Shown in pieces: positions 12,397 to 24,050 of a stretch of 64,000 nucleotides of DNA; the first letter of the stretch is position 1, and every line of letters begins with the position of its first letter. The notes below the pieces were generated by a model. It saw only the letters and a program-made list of their open reading frames with translations, ran no database searches and was not told where the DNA came from. The position numbers and the translations under genes are program-made. Source of the DNA: Hetaerina americana (lineage: Eukaryota > Arthropoda > Insecta > Odonata > Calopterygidae); assembly GCA_022747635.1 (NCBI GenBank), contig JAKTNV010000003.1, positions 28,686,551-28,750,550 on the forward strand. Reading direction: 5' to 3'.

Positions 12397-12675
12397 GGGA
12401 TCGAGATGGTGCGGGGGCTAACGTACTGGCTTCCCACCCTGAGGGCGCGGGTTCAAATCCCGGCGGTGTTGAATATTTTTCAGAGGTATCTCGATCCGTG
12501 AGTACGCCGTCCGTCGGATGGGACGTTAAACTGCGGACCCCTTGGCGCCTTTCGTAAAGAGTAGGCTAATGCCGACGCCGGGTTTCTCTCCACCCTTCAT
12601 CCTTTCCTGTCCATCCCCTATGGCGCAAATGGCCTTAGCTGTCGGTCGCCTCCCCTAAAAACTACTACTACTACT
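12397..12675 (+). mobile_element. tRNA-derived SINE, family 1, copy A
   Basis: This is a short non-coding retroelement with an RNA polymerase III promoter. An A-box-like segment lies at about 12407-12425 and a clear B box at 12450-12461 (GGTTCAAATCC type). The body contains the block around GATGGGACGTTAAACTGCGG (12518-12537) and CCCCTTGGCGCC. It ends in AAAAA followed by a CTA trinucleotide tail at 12657-12676. The same order of blocks recurs at 39309, which proves a dispersed family. Relative to that copy this one lacks about 32 bases after 12497. A 10-base arm at 12398-12407 is complementary to 12488-12497. The partner LINE is not identified. Confidence 0.88.
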
Positions 12676-12679
12676 TCAT

Positions 12680-13230
12680 TTATGTTGATCCGTACGCTCG
12701 AATTATCTACTCGACCTCCCTATTATCTACTCACACCTCCTTTGATTTTCTGCCTTATAGATATCTATAGAGATGTGGTACAAAACGTATGAATCATCAC
12801 CCTCTTTTTAAATAATGTGCTGTGTGCCGTAATGAGTGTTTGCATTTTAATATTGCACCAGTCCAAGCTTCAAGTCACAATATAAATTTCAAACAATATA
12901 AAATCCAATTGATTTCCATATCTTTAGGTAAATCTTTTACTTCTATTTAATTAAAAAAAGGCAAAAAAAAGCCAGCATTTAAAATGGCCTTTCAGGAATG
13001 TCTGCTTATTTGCTATAATTCTCAAACAAATCGATTCAATGGTTATCACATCCTAAGGTGTGATACAGTAATCAAATAAAGCAATGCCGTTCTGTTAAGT
13101 ACCTAATAGCACATGGGAGTGATTAAGTCAGTACTATTTATTTTTTTAATTTTATTAAAAGATCAATATTTAAACATACGCGGGAAAAATAAGCAATGGG
13201 CTACGCAAATACAGGGGACAATAAATTGGC
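12680..13230. other. AT-rich DNA, nothing recognised
   Basis: Low-GC sequence to the right of the SINE with poly-T/poly-A runs. No coding or repeat signature could be recognised. Confidence 0.45.
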
Positions 13231-13970
13231 ATAGTGGCATGTATGCGAGTTACGTCTCACAGCAAGCAACTGAGTCAAGAAATTGAAAAAAGTCTCAAAA
13301 AGCATCATCCACGCCCGAGACTACTTTGCAAGCGTCGATGGTTGATTTGGAAGGCAGCGGTTCGGACAAACAATCGATACGGCGAAGGCACCAAAACAAC
13401 TCTGAAGCAACGAATCCAAAAACGCAAAAATCGAGCCAACCTGAGCCTTACCCTCCGTTTCACTTTTCTCTTCCCGTCTCCGCCCTTCGAGGATAAATTG
13501 CTCTCACGCTAGGCATTCTTCCGGTCCAAATTCACTCCCACCAGACCCCCCCCCCCCGCCTCCACACATAATCCGCACAACGCAGGTAAATGAGATAAGC
13601 GGGCAAAAAACATGCCGGGCCGGTTCACCCAAGAGACACGGGAGTTGGGAAATGAAATAGGGTTATTTTGCGTGCGGAAGGGATAGGCTTTCGAAGTCGA
13701 GAAATCCGATGGGGGCGATGAAGGGCTGATGGACGCCGGCAGCGGGAAAAAGGTCAGTGAGACCCAGGGTGAGAGGTGGGGGGAAGAGTCGGCGGAATGG
13801 GCACTCCTCCAACCGCGCCTGCGAGATGAGATGTAACGACGAGAGTATGCGGGCATCGCTACTGGTTAGGGGAATGGAATAGGAAAAAGATGGCCAAAAT
13901 CCAACTACCGTTCCTGTACCTTTCAACTGAACTGTATGATTGCTTGGAGCATGGGCTGAAATAAAAACCA
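13230..13970. other. GC-richer island
   Basis: Higher GC than its flanks, with CpG, a poly-C run near 13548-13557 and purine-rich segments at 13730-13790. Overlapping frames are open on both strands, but none shows a domain or splice context. Confidence 0.4.
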
Positions 13971-16500
13971 CAAGGTGTTAGTGCTTCTGATGATTTTGCT
14001 TGAGCAAAAATATGAACTTTGAGAAAAAACATGAAAGTATTTTATCGACTAGCCCACTTCAGTTTTTTTTATGCTCATAACACAAATTTCGTTTGTGTAG
14101 CATCTGACCACGGCAATTGACCTTACTCAAGAATATTTCATGAAAATAAACAATTTGTCAAGATATAATTAATTGTTTCAAGTGTTTTCTTGAATGCTTA
14201 CAAATATATTTTTTTGCAAATTGGGTTGTGAAATAATTTTTATTTTATTTTTTTATTATGTAGACAAAAAAATATGCACTACGAGATATTTATTTCAGAA
14301 TTTACGATTGAGGTTGTATAACATTATGAAAATACATTATCATTCCCCACATAGCCCCCTTGAACTACGGATTTATGAGAATTGGGGTATATATCAGGCA
14401 CAGAATCTGGAGTCGTTATCTTTTGCAATGTTTATTGATCATGTAAACTGAAAATTTCATTTTTGAAGTGAATTACCTACTAATTTTATTTTGTGAGATG
14501 AATTATGAGTTTTACCTACTCGAAGTTTTAAGAGCGGAAAAATAGAAACGACTTTTTATGCTCCCAACATTCTTAATACATGAATAAAAAGAGGAGAAAA
14601 GGTAAAAAAAAATAGTTTTATTGATAGGAAGAAAGAATTAAAAATGCTAATATAAATCGATTTTGACAGATTAACTTTAACTAAAAATGTCCAGCAAATT
14701 ACATCAACTCACTATCAATTTACTTGTAATTAAAATTAATATTATAATCAAATTAGAGATGTATTCGTTTTGTGAAAAGATGAAGGGAAACTCATTTGCA
14801 CAAGTAGACCACAGAAATTCGAAGGATCTGTCATAATCCATATTACCAAAGGCGTGTGCAATCGGAAAGGAGGTGAAATACAAGAGACAAATTAATTAAA
14901 TTTGAATAGAAGTCCACGCCATAAGGATTTGATTATGCTCCCATGTCATAAACATATGATTTCATAGGGCCGGTATCAATTAAACACACTTCAGGAGAGT
15001 TTTTATTCAATCATCTAAAAATTAGAGCAAGAAGAAAGATTTATTCTTATCTATATATCCACGTTTTATGTATCATAATAACTCTTCATCAAATAGTACT
15101 CTTTTAGCCTTTGACTTTCATTTTCTACTTCATATCCATTTTTAGATAGACTAACTCTCTCATAGTTCATATTTATACCAGGTCTAAGTCCATACATAAA
15201 AATGGTTCAGTAGAGGCCTGCGTTTACAAAATCCCTTCCCGTACTACTAAAGTATTCCAGTAGAAAGGATGATCATGGCTACCACTTGAACAACAACCTG
15301 GGAATGAGTTTATCGACTGCTGTGCAGAAATTTATTTTATTTCTATGTTAAAGCCCAAATTTCACGCTATTTAATCATTTATGCATTAGTTGTTCACGCC
15401 GTCCAGTAACTTCCCACATTTGCTTACCTTAAGGAGTGCCTTTTCTTTATACTTATAAATGTTCCAAGATAAATTCGGCCGAACCCCGAAAGACCGCAGT
15501 AATCATAAGTTGCAACCAGCTGCTTCCCCATGTGTCTGAAGAAAATCTCCATACCACGCAGGAGCGTTCAGGCCCATTAAAACACCTGATGCTTTTACGC
15601 ATGACATCGAAAATTCCTGTTAATACTGAAGAAAGTTGCAGTTGATTGCTTTAGACTTCATCTTCAGCCATTGAAATCTATTAATCGGTGCAGGATCGTG
15701 TTTTGTGGGCATATGAGTTTATCAACAAAATTTCCAGGTAGCCTAGACCAATATGCAAAAATTTTCACTTCAGAGAAAACTTCACTTTTTTTTCTTTGGG
15801 TTCAGTTTCAGAAATAATCCCTTTCTTCTCAAAATATACTGAATGCGTCTCGCTGAAATAATGAGTACGAAAGAATCTTAGCCTTTTGTCGCTCCCGAGC
15901 AATTAAACCATTTTTTCTTCAGTAAGTTTAATCATTTCTAACTGTTACTATGCAAATAATTAATTTCGGGTGGTTTCCGAGGATTTAATAATTTAAGATA
16001 AATTCCATATGAACGCCTTACTACGTTTTTTATTTCGGTTAAGGGAGGAAGAAAGTATGTATCATCAGTTACTTGATTACTTGTTGAAGGAAATGCATCC
16101 CAACGAATTTACCAATGGCTGACAGAGTCAGTAGGTATTAAAATACCCTAAATTAAAGATCCAGGTGTGATGCGGTGGAATTTTTCCATAATAACAGAGA
16201 CGAAAACTCTTGGAAGAAAGTGCCTGAGACACCCATTTCACCTATATTTAATGAATATATTGAACTCTGTACAGTGAGAACTTCACTTAGGAACTATGTA
16301 GTACATCGAAACCAGCCGAAAAGAAATCTTTATTAAGTGGAAAACTGCAAGATTTTTCGTCTCTGTTATCATTAACATACTGCTCACAACTGTCTTTTAC
16401 GTTCAGGTTTACCCAGCGTAAGGTAAGCCCCTCCCTTTTGTTCAAAGAGTGTTATTTCATGAATTGGATACGGTGAAAATGCCGCAGATGGCCCATCAGT
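13970..16500. other. AT-rich DNA, nothing recognised
   Basis: Long AT-rich stretch. No exon, tRNA-like box or terminal repeat was found on either strand. Confidence 0.45.
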
Positions 16501-16761
16501 CGCGAAAAGTCCTAGAAGCAAGACACAAGCTATATGCGAAAGTTCCGGGAGCAACCAAAAATCAACCCGACAGGTGAGGTTATAGCTCACCACATAGGCC
16601 TTATATTGAGTGTGAAATCTTCCCATTCAGTGTGGAGGGAGGCAAGCTTGTTTCCCGGTGCCGCCTGTAGTTTTCCAAAAAGATCTGCTGAGAGCAAAAT
16701 AACACAGCGGGGGAAACACCAAGGAGGACCAGAGGAGCCACTCCTCTTCAGTTCCTCCATT

Positions 16762-16795
16762 AGGTCCAGCGCTCTATCCACTGGAATACCACGCC
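16762..16795 (-). repeat. possible tRNA-like A-box fragment
   Basis: On the minus strand the segment reads CAGTGGATAGAGCGCTGGAC, which resembles the D-arm and A box of a tRNA or SINE head. No B box follows at tRNA spacing, so at most it is a broken SINE head. It is followed downstream on the plus strand by AAATAAATAAATAA. Confidence 0.3.
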
Positions 16796-16829
16796 ATCAA
16801 CGAAGCAACAATGCAAGAAAAATAAATAA

Positions 16830-17470
16830 ATAAGCGTCAACGAGAAATAAATTATCTTTTTCGTATACTTTTCCAGACTGCTGACAATTTCCTTTAATCA
16901 ACAATTAAATTTTTAAATAAGATTTTAAGGGTTAAACAAATACATCCGTAATTATCTTATGATGTACATGGAAACGCCCTCAATGGACGTGAGATGAGCG
17001 CGTGCACAAGCATAGCCCAGATTTTACTTATTTTTTGCGAGATTCGATAGAATTATATCTATCAACTGCATTACTAAAGATAAATTCCTTGTTCAATTGT
17101 TTCCGGCTCAACTTTGTGGAAATTCATTTTAATTAAATGAATTCCTTGTATTTATCATAAGTAAAGTTTAAAATATAATTTAGACATCGACGTTTCCAAT
17201 TTTGATGTGATAACATTGCCAGTACGACATGACATACATGAAGACGATTGATTACGGTTGTATTTTAGCAACCATTTTTAAAGAAAAAACATACCATAAA
17301 CTTCCCCAAAATTTCCCGTTATTAATAAGACCTCCCCCGCCATCTTATAACCCTTAGAACAGCACCTGTGCGGATTATGTGCTCAGCGTCGCAAAAAATT
17401 GAATACGGAGCCTCTAAAACATGGTGAATTCCGCACAAGCTGTTGTTCCAGTGGCTGAAAGAACGAGGAT
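16830..17470. other. AT-rich DNA, nothing recognised
   Basis: AT-rich spacer between the tRNA-like fragment and the next GC island. Nothing could be supported. Confidence 0.45.
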
Positions 17471-17479
17471 ATGACTTTC

Positions 17480-17740
17480 GGCCTTCAATCTCTCCAGTGA
17501 GCAAGGTGATAGGGGGGGGGACAGGAGGGTGGAGGGAAAGGCGGGCGGTGGGTGATGGCGCGGTGTAGGATCGTTTCGGAAGGGCTGGAGTGCGCAGGGA
17601 AATCGAAGGAGCAAGTGGGGGGGGAGTTAAAGGGTAGGGCGAGGGAATTGAAGGGGAGGAGTCGGTAGAAGGAGGATTGGTGGGGCAGGGGGGATGGGGG
17701 TGAAATCAGTCTCAGAGACGCCGGCAAAGGAAATCGTTGG
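17480..17740. other. purine-rich GC island
   Basis: The plus strand is almost all G and A with a nine-G run at 17511-17519. The minus-strand frames are Pro/Ser-rich artefacts. No gene is supported. Confidence 0.5.
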
Positions 17741-18255
17741 TTAGGGTGTCCCTTTGATGTGAGAAAATCCGGAATAATACTTAGGCGAAATACCGAAGGA
17801 ACAAAGTCTCACGCGATGCTTGCGACGAAATTTGTGGAATAATTTTAATAAACGGATGATATTATTATTTTCCGAGCTGCTTCGCGATCCTAGAACGGTT
17901 TCGAGGCAGAATGGGAATAAATAGTCATGTTAGAATATACTGCTTCATTGCACCGTAATTTAAGCAATAAAATTATGTAGAAAATATCAGAAAGTAGATT
18001 TTATTTTTTACACACGCTCTGCCGAACGAACCGCTTGACATCTTCTGCAATTTGAAATATTGGATCTGTTTCTTTATAACTCAAGACAAAGGAATAATAT
18101 CTAAATAGGACAGGGGAATTATTTAAAACCTAGTATTTTTATAAATGAATACAAGAATGTGAAATACTTAAGCAAGTTTAATTAAATTATATAAATAATA
18201 TTGCTTTGGATTTCCAGCTAGTTATTTGTGTTATTAATACATCAGAAAACTCCCC

Positions 18256-18400
18256 TTGCTCTCTACATGGTTCACCTGGGATGAAAAGATCATAAACTTA
18301 GTCAAGGAATGCAGACAATGCACCAGGTGTAGGCGAAGTAAAATACATTCTTATGGCCATAAGGAACCCCGAATTGGCCACAGCAATTTGGCAGGTGGCC
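18256..18400 (+). pseudogene. possible LTR-retrotransposon integrase zinc-finger remnant
   Basis: A 64-codon open frame contains WFTWDEKIINLVKECRQC followed by a second cysteine cluster and RSKIH. This recalls the end of the HHCC zinc-binding region of Ty3/gypsy-type integrases, where a W-containing segment precedes a C-x-x-C and an RSK-like basic motif. Here the cysteines are irregularly spaced and no histidine pair, catalytic core or LTR is seen nearby. The call rests on a short, decayed match and could be wrong. Confidence 0.28.
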
Positions 18401-18700
18401 CATTGTTTTGGTATTGGTTTCTGTACTATGGTACATGCTCTGAAAGTTAGTGACCGGGTTTAATTTACGCAGTCGTCCGTTATTTTTCCAGCCGATTCGG
18501 GTTTTTCAATACGGTCATGAATGGTGGAAACTGGCCAAATATTTAATTTATTAAGAACGGTATTACGAACAAAGAGTGAACATGTATATTTATGTTTTGA
18601 TAAAATGAGCATGGAATTTTGATAGCCCTACATGGTATGTATACAAAGTACCGGGAAAAGTTTCGGAAAAACAGATCTATTTCAGATATTTCTAAAATGC

Positions 18701-19125
18701 CTAAAAATTCTTCCAAGTGCATTCTTGAGCGTCGACACACTTTTGCCAAAGGCTTTTCCACGACTCAAAGGCTCTCTAGTAGAAGAATTCTAGAAGGTCC
18801 TTAAGGGTACGCGTATAAGCTCCTTTGATGGCACTTAGGGTTCCATGATGGTGTCCTTTGAGGTAGGATTTTGGGAATAGGAAATAGTCTACTGGTGCCA
18901 AGTTGGGACTGTAAAAGGGTTTGGGGATCGTCACGATGCCGTTGCAGAAGGTCATCGCAAACAGCCACTTCACTCTGTTTTTAATTACCCTTCAAGACCT
19001 TCGGGACGAGTTTAGCGCAGATCTTTCGTATCGCCAAATTTTCAGTGATAATGGTGTCCTTTGTCACCCTATCAATGTCAATACGCTCCACGACCATCGC
19101 ACCTTTGACCGACTATCTGAATTCA
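18701..19125 (-). pseudogene. mariner transposase fossil (minus strand)
   Basis: Pieces of a mariner transposase lie in order on the minus strand but in different frames. First, around 19000-19110, comes the end of the DNA-binding region with NLAIRKICAKLVPKVLK. Next comes the last catalytic region with FYSPNLAPVDYFLFP (about 18860-18910) and LKGHHHGTLSAIK. Finally the C-terminus AFESWKSLWQKCVDAQ runs to a stop at 18701. The part that would hold the first two catalytic aspartates is missing, and stops and frameshifts interrupt the rest. It is the oldest-looking mariner in the window. A possible outer end lies near 18630-18665, but a matching inverted repeat was not found. Confidence 0.78.
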
Positions 19126-19199
19126 GCACTTTACGTGCTAGTCAGGAAAATATTATTCCCGATACTTTTTAGAAAAACCTTGCAAATCGAGAGGAAAAC

Positions 19200-20340
19200 A
19201 ACGACTCATCACATGGCATACTGAAAGTGTACATTTTGAGAATTTTTGAGGACTAACTATAATTCTCATAACTTTCAAACTGGGACCTCTTTTATAAAAT
19301 TGGAATCTCAATATTTAAGGACATTTCTTCAACTGTTTACCCTCCTGGAAGAAATGAAAAAAAAAATTCTACGACATGATGCAGAGTCATATTCTCCCTA
19401 GTATCATATTTGCCTCCGAGGCTATTTTGAAAAAGGTTAATACACCAAATAGTGGTATTACTAAGCATTTTAATTTTTTCAATTACTAGACTACAGTTGT
19501 AATATTTTTTTTATATTTGCTTCATGATTCAAACAAAGTTATTTCACTAGAAGTTTTTAAATTTATCTGTAAAAAGATAATAATAGGGTTGGAAAAAAAG
19601 AATAATGGGCAGTGCAGAAATAGGAAAATCATGTTAAAAAATGTGGGCATTTGGGGAATAGTTTGCAAATTATTTCTATTTAAAACTTTATTGAATAATA
19701 AGATAGAAGGACATGGAACTTAATCCTTCATTTTACATAAAACATTACTTAATTCATTATAAATGGTGAAAATTTGCCACCCAAAAAAGTATTGCAATTT
19801 TAAAGTTATTAAAATTATTTTTATTTAAAAAATGCTGATGCCGTAGTCCTAGTAGAGGATTCTCTTTGCTTTGATTTCAGTACCCCCTGCGTTATTTTTA
19901 AAACAAAAAAATGGGCACCTCTAACAGGTTTACCCGAGAGAGCCCTATCCCAGCTAGTCCAAAAATTCGTACATCCAGTAAATCATATTGCTCCTTGCAC
20001 AAAATAGATGTACGACTTAAACATTTAACTCTAGTGCAATCTCTCACACTCCTCTGCGAAGCATTCCTCTCTCCATTGCGGTCATTACTTGTGGTGGCAT
20101 TTATTGTAGAAACTATAGTGGTCACACTTTATAATGTGAGTAATAACAAAGAAATATGATTTGATAATTTCAACAAATATTTATGATAGTCCTCTGAAAT
20201 GTGAATTTTCTAATGCAAGCCAAAGATGAGCACAAGGGCTGACTATCAGGATGCGCAGTAAAACTGAAGCTAAGGAAAACATCAAATTCAAACATGGAAT
20301 TAGAGTCTTTAAAGCCCCTAGAAATACGCTTTGTAAGACA
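19200..20340. other. AT-rich DNA, nothing recognised
   Basis: Background AT-rich sequence between the mariner fossil and the tRNA-like element at 20346. No supported feature. Confidence 0.45.
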
Positions 20341-20345
20341 ACTCC

Positions 20346-20415
20346 AGGTAGCTTAGTTGTTAACTTAAGCACTCGACCGGAAACTGAGGGGATCCGGGCA
20401 CGAGTCCCGATCAAG
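20346..20415 (+). repeat. tRNA-like SINE head
   Basis: The plus strand shows a tRNA-like order: TAGCTTAGTTGTTAACTTAAG as a D-arm/A box, then CACTCGACCGGAAACTGAGGGGATCC as an anticodon-arm region, and a decayed B box GGGCACGAGTCCC. Mismatches to the tRNA consensus in both boxes argue for an old SINE head rather than a working tRNA. The downstream body was not delimited. Confidence 0.55.
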
Positions 20416-20639
20416 TAAAATTATTTTCACAAGTTGAAATTTTTTTTAAACAGTATACTTGTAGGTTGAAGAGAGTCCATTACTTCCAATTATATATGTA
20501 GTAATTAATATTTCTTCCACTTCAGAAATATAAAACCAAAAGTACAGCACTTGCCGTGAATTAGATGAGGCACTTGTTTACGTGCTGCTGTACACTATTG
20601 ACTACAGCAGCTGCCTTCCCGGCTAAACTGAAAAACTTC

Positions 20640-21560
20640 TGGCAAAAAAGAATAACAGCACACGCGCGTGTGGCTCGGGGGAACAGGATGCGGCAGCCAA
20701 GCGTACTCTTCGCAACCTGTGCCGACGAACGCTTTGTGGGGGTTCACACGCCAGCGTTAACTCAACGCCCCTTCCACTAAAGCAGAGGATAAAAATGACC
20801 AGGAGGGAGGTAGGGGATGGATGGAAGTGGAGGTGAGGGGTGGCCTTCGACGTCCGCTTTCGAGTAAGGGGAGGAAATGAAACGTAGGAGGGAAAGGAAG
20901 AGGGGGAAACGAAAACTTTCACGAGTCAGCCACTGGATAGGAGTCAACAAAGAGGGCGGCGATCAGGAGGAAACAAGGTCCTTTGGTGGTGGATATGGGG
21001 AGGAGGGTTGAGGGCTGAAGGGCGGCGGAAGGCGATGAAGGCGTTGGTGGGGAGGGTGGGAAAATCCATGAAAAACGTCCGACTCCCTCGTGATGATCGA
21101 AGATTGAAAGAGTTTATGTGCTCGGAGACCAGAGTGCGGATCAGTCCATTTTATCGAGAGCATGAGGGCCACTCAAACGGGGAGAAGGGGGGACGGGGCT
21201 GTCTGCCAACTGCACTCCTCCAGCCGATGCTATCGATGGAGTGCAGATGATGTGGAAACTCGGCCCTCGAGCCTTCAATATTTCCGTTCCCCATACAGAT
21301 TGAGAGACTCTTCCGGCGTGGGGAGGGGAAGAGAATATACCGATATAGTGCATGTGGGAGATAACGTTCGAGGGGACAATCCTGGCATGATTGCATTGCG
21401 AAGCCTCCTGTTTCCCTTCTCCCACAATTCTTTCCGTGACAACTGTCCCGAGGGGAAACAGCCAATCGCGGGACGTAAGAGCTCGTGGGAGGAAATCTAA
21501 AAAGTGGAAGTCGTTCCATCTAAACTCTAACGAACACGGTGGAATGGGAACCAAGCAGCA
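20640..21560. other. GC island with purine runs and CpG
   Basis: One of the two largest islands. It has CpG-rich parts (20660-20760, 21140-21250), purine-rich parts (20800-21060) and several overlapping open frames on both strands. None has a conserved motif or splice-flanked structure, so no gene is called. Confidence 0.5.
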
Positions 21561-21989
21561 GATTTTTGCCGCGAAATTAATTCAGTCAATTAGAAAGAAT
21601 CGTGGAGGATAATCACGATTTATATTAATTGAACGAAGCATGCTATAGCTTGATTCAAAGAGTACTCCTATATAATTTGTGTTATAGCATTAAAAACTAA
21701 TATATTTTTTTGTAAACCGCTGTATTTCTCTCGGAAAATATTTGATGTGAAAAACGGCCTATTTCGATGAATATAATGATCACGTAACGACATTTATCGA
21801 ATATGGTCCTGTGCGGTAACGAAATTTTACTCTAGAAAACTGTTGTTTTACAAAAAATACATCCTTTTGATGGGTGTGGGTTTTTAATCTAGGGTACAGG
21901 AAGTAAAATCAGTCATCTACTATTCTGCTTCCGGTGAACGATCGCAACACTTAAGGTGATATCGCAGCACACCACCTAAGTAAAGAGGC

Positions 21990-22110
21990 CCGCAACAGAA
22001 TATCAACACCGCAAACACCAGAGCCATGCCCCGAGGTAGGATTGTAACCCACGACCTTTGAGCTACCAGACCACCGCATTGCCAATCTGAATACCGTATG
22101 AATTCTTGAA
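21990..22110 (-). repeat. tRNA-like SINE head
   Basis: On the minus strand the sequence reads GGTGGTCTGGTAGCTC, a D-arm/A-box-like segment, followed shortly by a B-box-like GTGGGTTACAATCC. The boxes are closer than in a complete tRNA and the acceptor stem is not evident. It is best explained as a decayed tRNA-derived repeat. Confidence 0.42.
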
Positions 22111-22299
22111 TATCCTAGCCGTCGAACAGAGCCGAGAACTGAGGAATGGGGTTGATGAGGGAGGGAGTGCGCGTTCGTCAGGAGAAGTCGGAGCGTTACG
22201 GATGTGTTGTACGTACACGAACAGGTGCAAACGCGCACGGCACGCACAGAACAGCCCCCGCTCGTAGAGGTGTCGGCCATTAATCAATCACGTGATCGG

Positions 22300-24050
22300 T
22301 CAATTGGAAGGAGTGTCCCGTCTCAATGACCACGTAACGGGCCACTCGAAAACCACATGACATTTTGTATTGAAGATTTGATTGTTTTGCACAAGAAGTT
22401 GCTCCCTGCCCTCCGAAAGCCTAAGTATGATGGAACAACCACTATTTTTATCTTCGAAAGAGAAAAGGCTTTCTGGAAATGATAGCTGGGAATCACTTCT
22501 AAAAGCTAAAATTTAATCTAGAGTTTTTGTAGTTTTCTCATAAAAAATAAAGCTACAGAAACTCTTATAAGAGTTGTTTTGCTATTATTACTCAGAGGGG
22601 AATTTAAAAAGATTCATATTGCGTTCATAAACCATACAGAAGAAGATTATACTTTGAAGTTAAGAAAATTGATTACTATGAGAAACGGGACCCTGCTTTC
22701 CAACTCTTTTGAAACATTTTGAGTTGGCTTTTCAGTGTCATGAGAGGATATGGTTCATAGCCTTTATTTCAACGGCCCCATATTACATTACCTACATATT
22801 TTCATATTGGAGGAAAACATGAGGATCAATAAAGTTCCTTTACATGTCGAGAAAGAATCAACGTTTTGAACTTTACGTTCATTCCAAGGATACATTTCTT
22901 GGGGTTTGTAATCAGAAGTTATCTTTTAATTTTTTACAAGCAATTCCTTATGACTTTCTGGAAATTTTAGATCATATATCATTGTACACATCAGACTCAG
23001 TTGACTCATTTATCTGGAAAAATAATACCGGACTTACACAACAACAATCCCGAGGCAAATGTAGCTACAGGATAAGAATCAGAGCGGTAGTATGCGCCAG
23101 CAGTTGTAATATTGTCATCCTCAGTGACTCAAACCTTGTGGTCGTATTTCTTTAGTCAGAAAAGTGTACGAAACAGAGTCAATTGTATAACTCTACAATC
23201 ACGAAAAAAGATACAGCTATTCCAAGTACAAAACTTCTATCAATAAAAATGAATTCAATGTGCTTTACTTAATTTAGCCAAAAAACAATTCTTCATTATT
23301 TTTATACTCATGTTGCATTCCTGTTATGTTTTTTTAAGCCTTTGTCATTTAATTAAAAATTGCAGCAATAAAACATTCGTTTCTACACTTTCTCCATTTA
23401 GAATTATTTTAAAGATATTTTTGCGTCATATATATGAAAGCTTATAGAAATAACGGATAACGGAACACTACATTTAAACAACATCCGTGCAGTCTAACTA
23501 AAATAAAGTTAGAAGTTCACTTCAAAATATGCTCGTGAATTTCAAAGAAGACATTGTATAATTTTCTGACAGCGTTACATTAAGTATTTTCCATATTTAT
23601 GACCCATATTTGTTCCAGGGAATAGGTTTCCAGCAGGAAATAAAAACAGCAGAAAAAATACGACCGCACAAATTATCACATTCATTCTTGTTTACAGTAC
23701 AGAATATTGACCGTCACTTGAAACTGCATAATCCGTAGATTTATACCAAATTCTATTAAAACTGGCATAACACGTAATTCCATGACAACCGCAAACTGTA
23801 TTTTCCCGAATTAAGACAGAGGGGGATCACATTTAAATATAAACAATCAAATAGGAATCGGTGAACCACGAATGCACAATCTATTGAACTGTGAATGAAT
23901 TAATGATAGTGTATGCATAATAAATAATGCAGCACATTAATATGATATACAGAGATAGACTCGCGCCACTCATTTGGGTGCCTTGAAAACATTCGCAGCA
24001 ATAGAAAATCTTTCCTAAGAAAGTTAAAAGGCATGCTCTCTTAAAACGAA
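22300..24050. other. AT-rich DNA, nothing recognised
   Basis: No coding motif or repeat family could be identified. A 103-codon frame at 22844-23155 has no recognisable domain and no supporting splice context. Confidence 0.4.
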
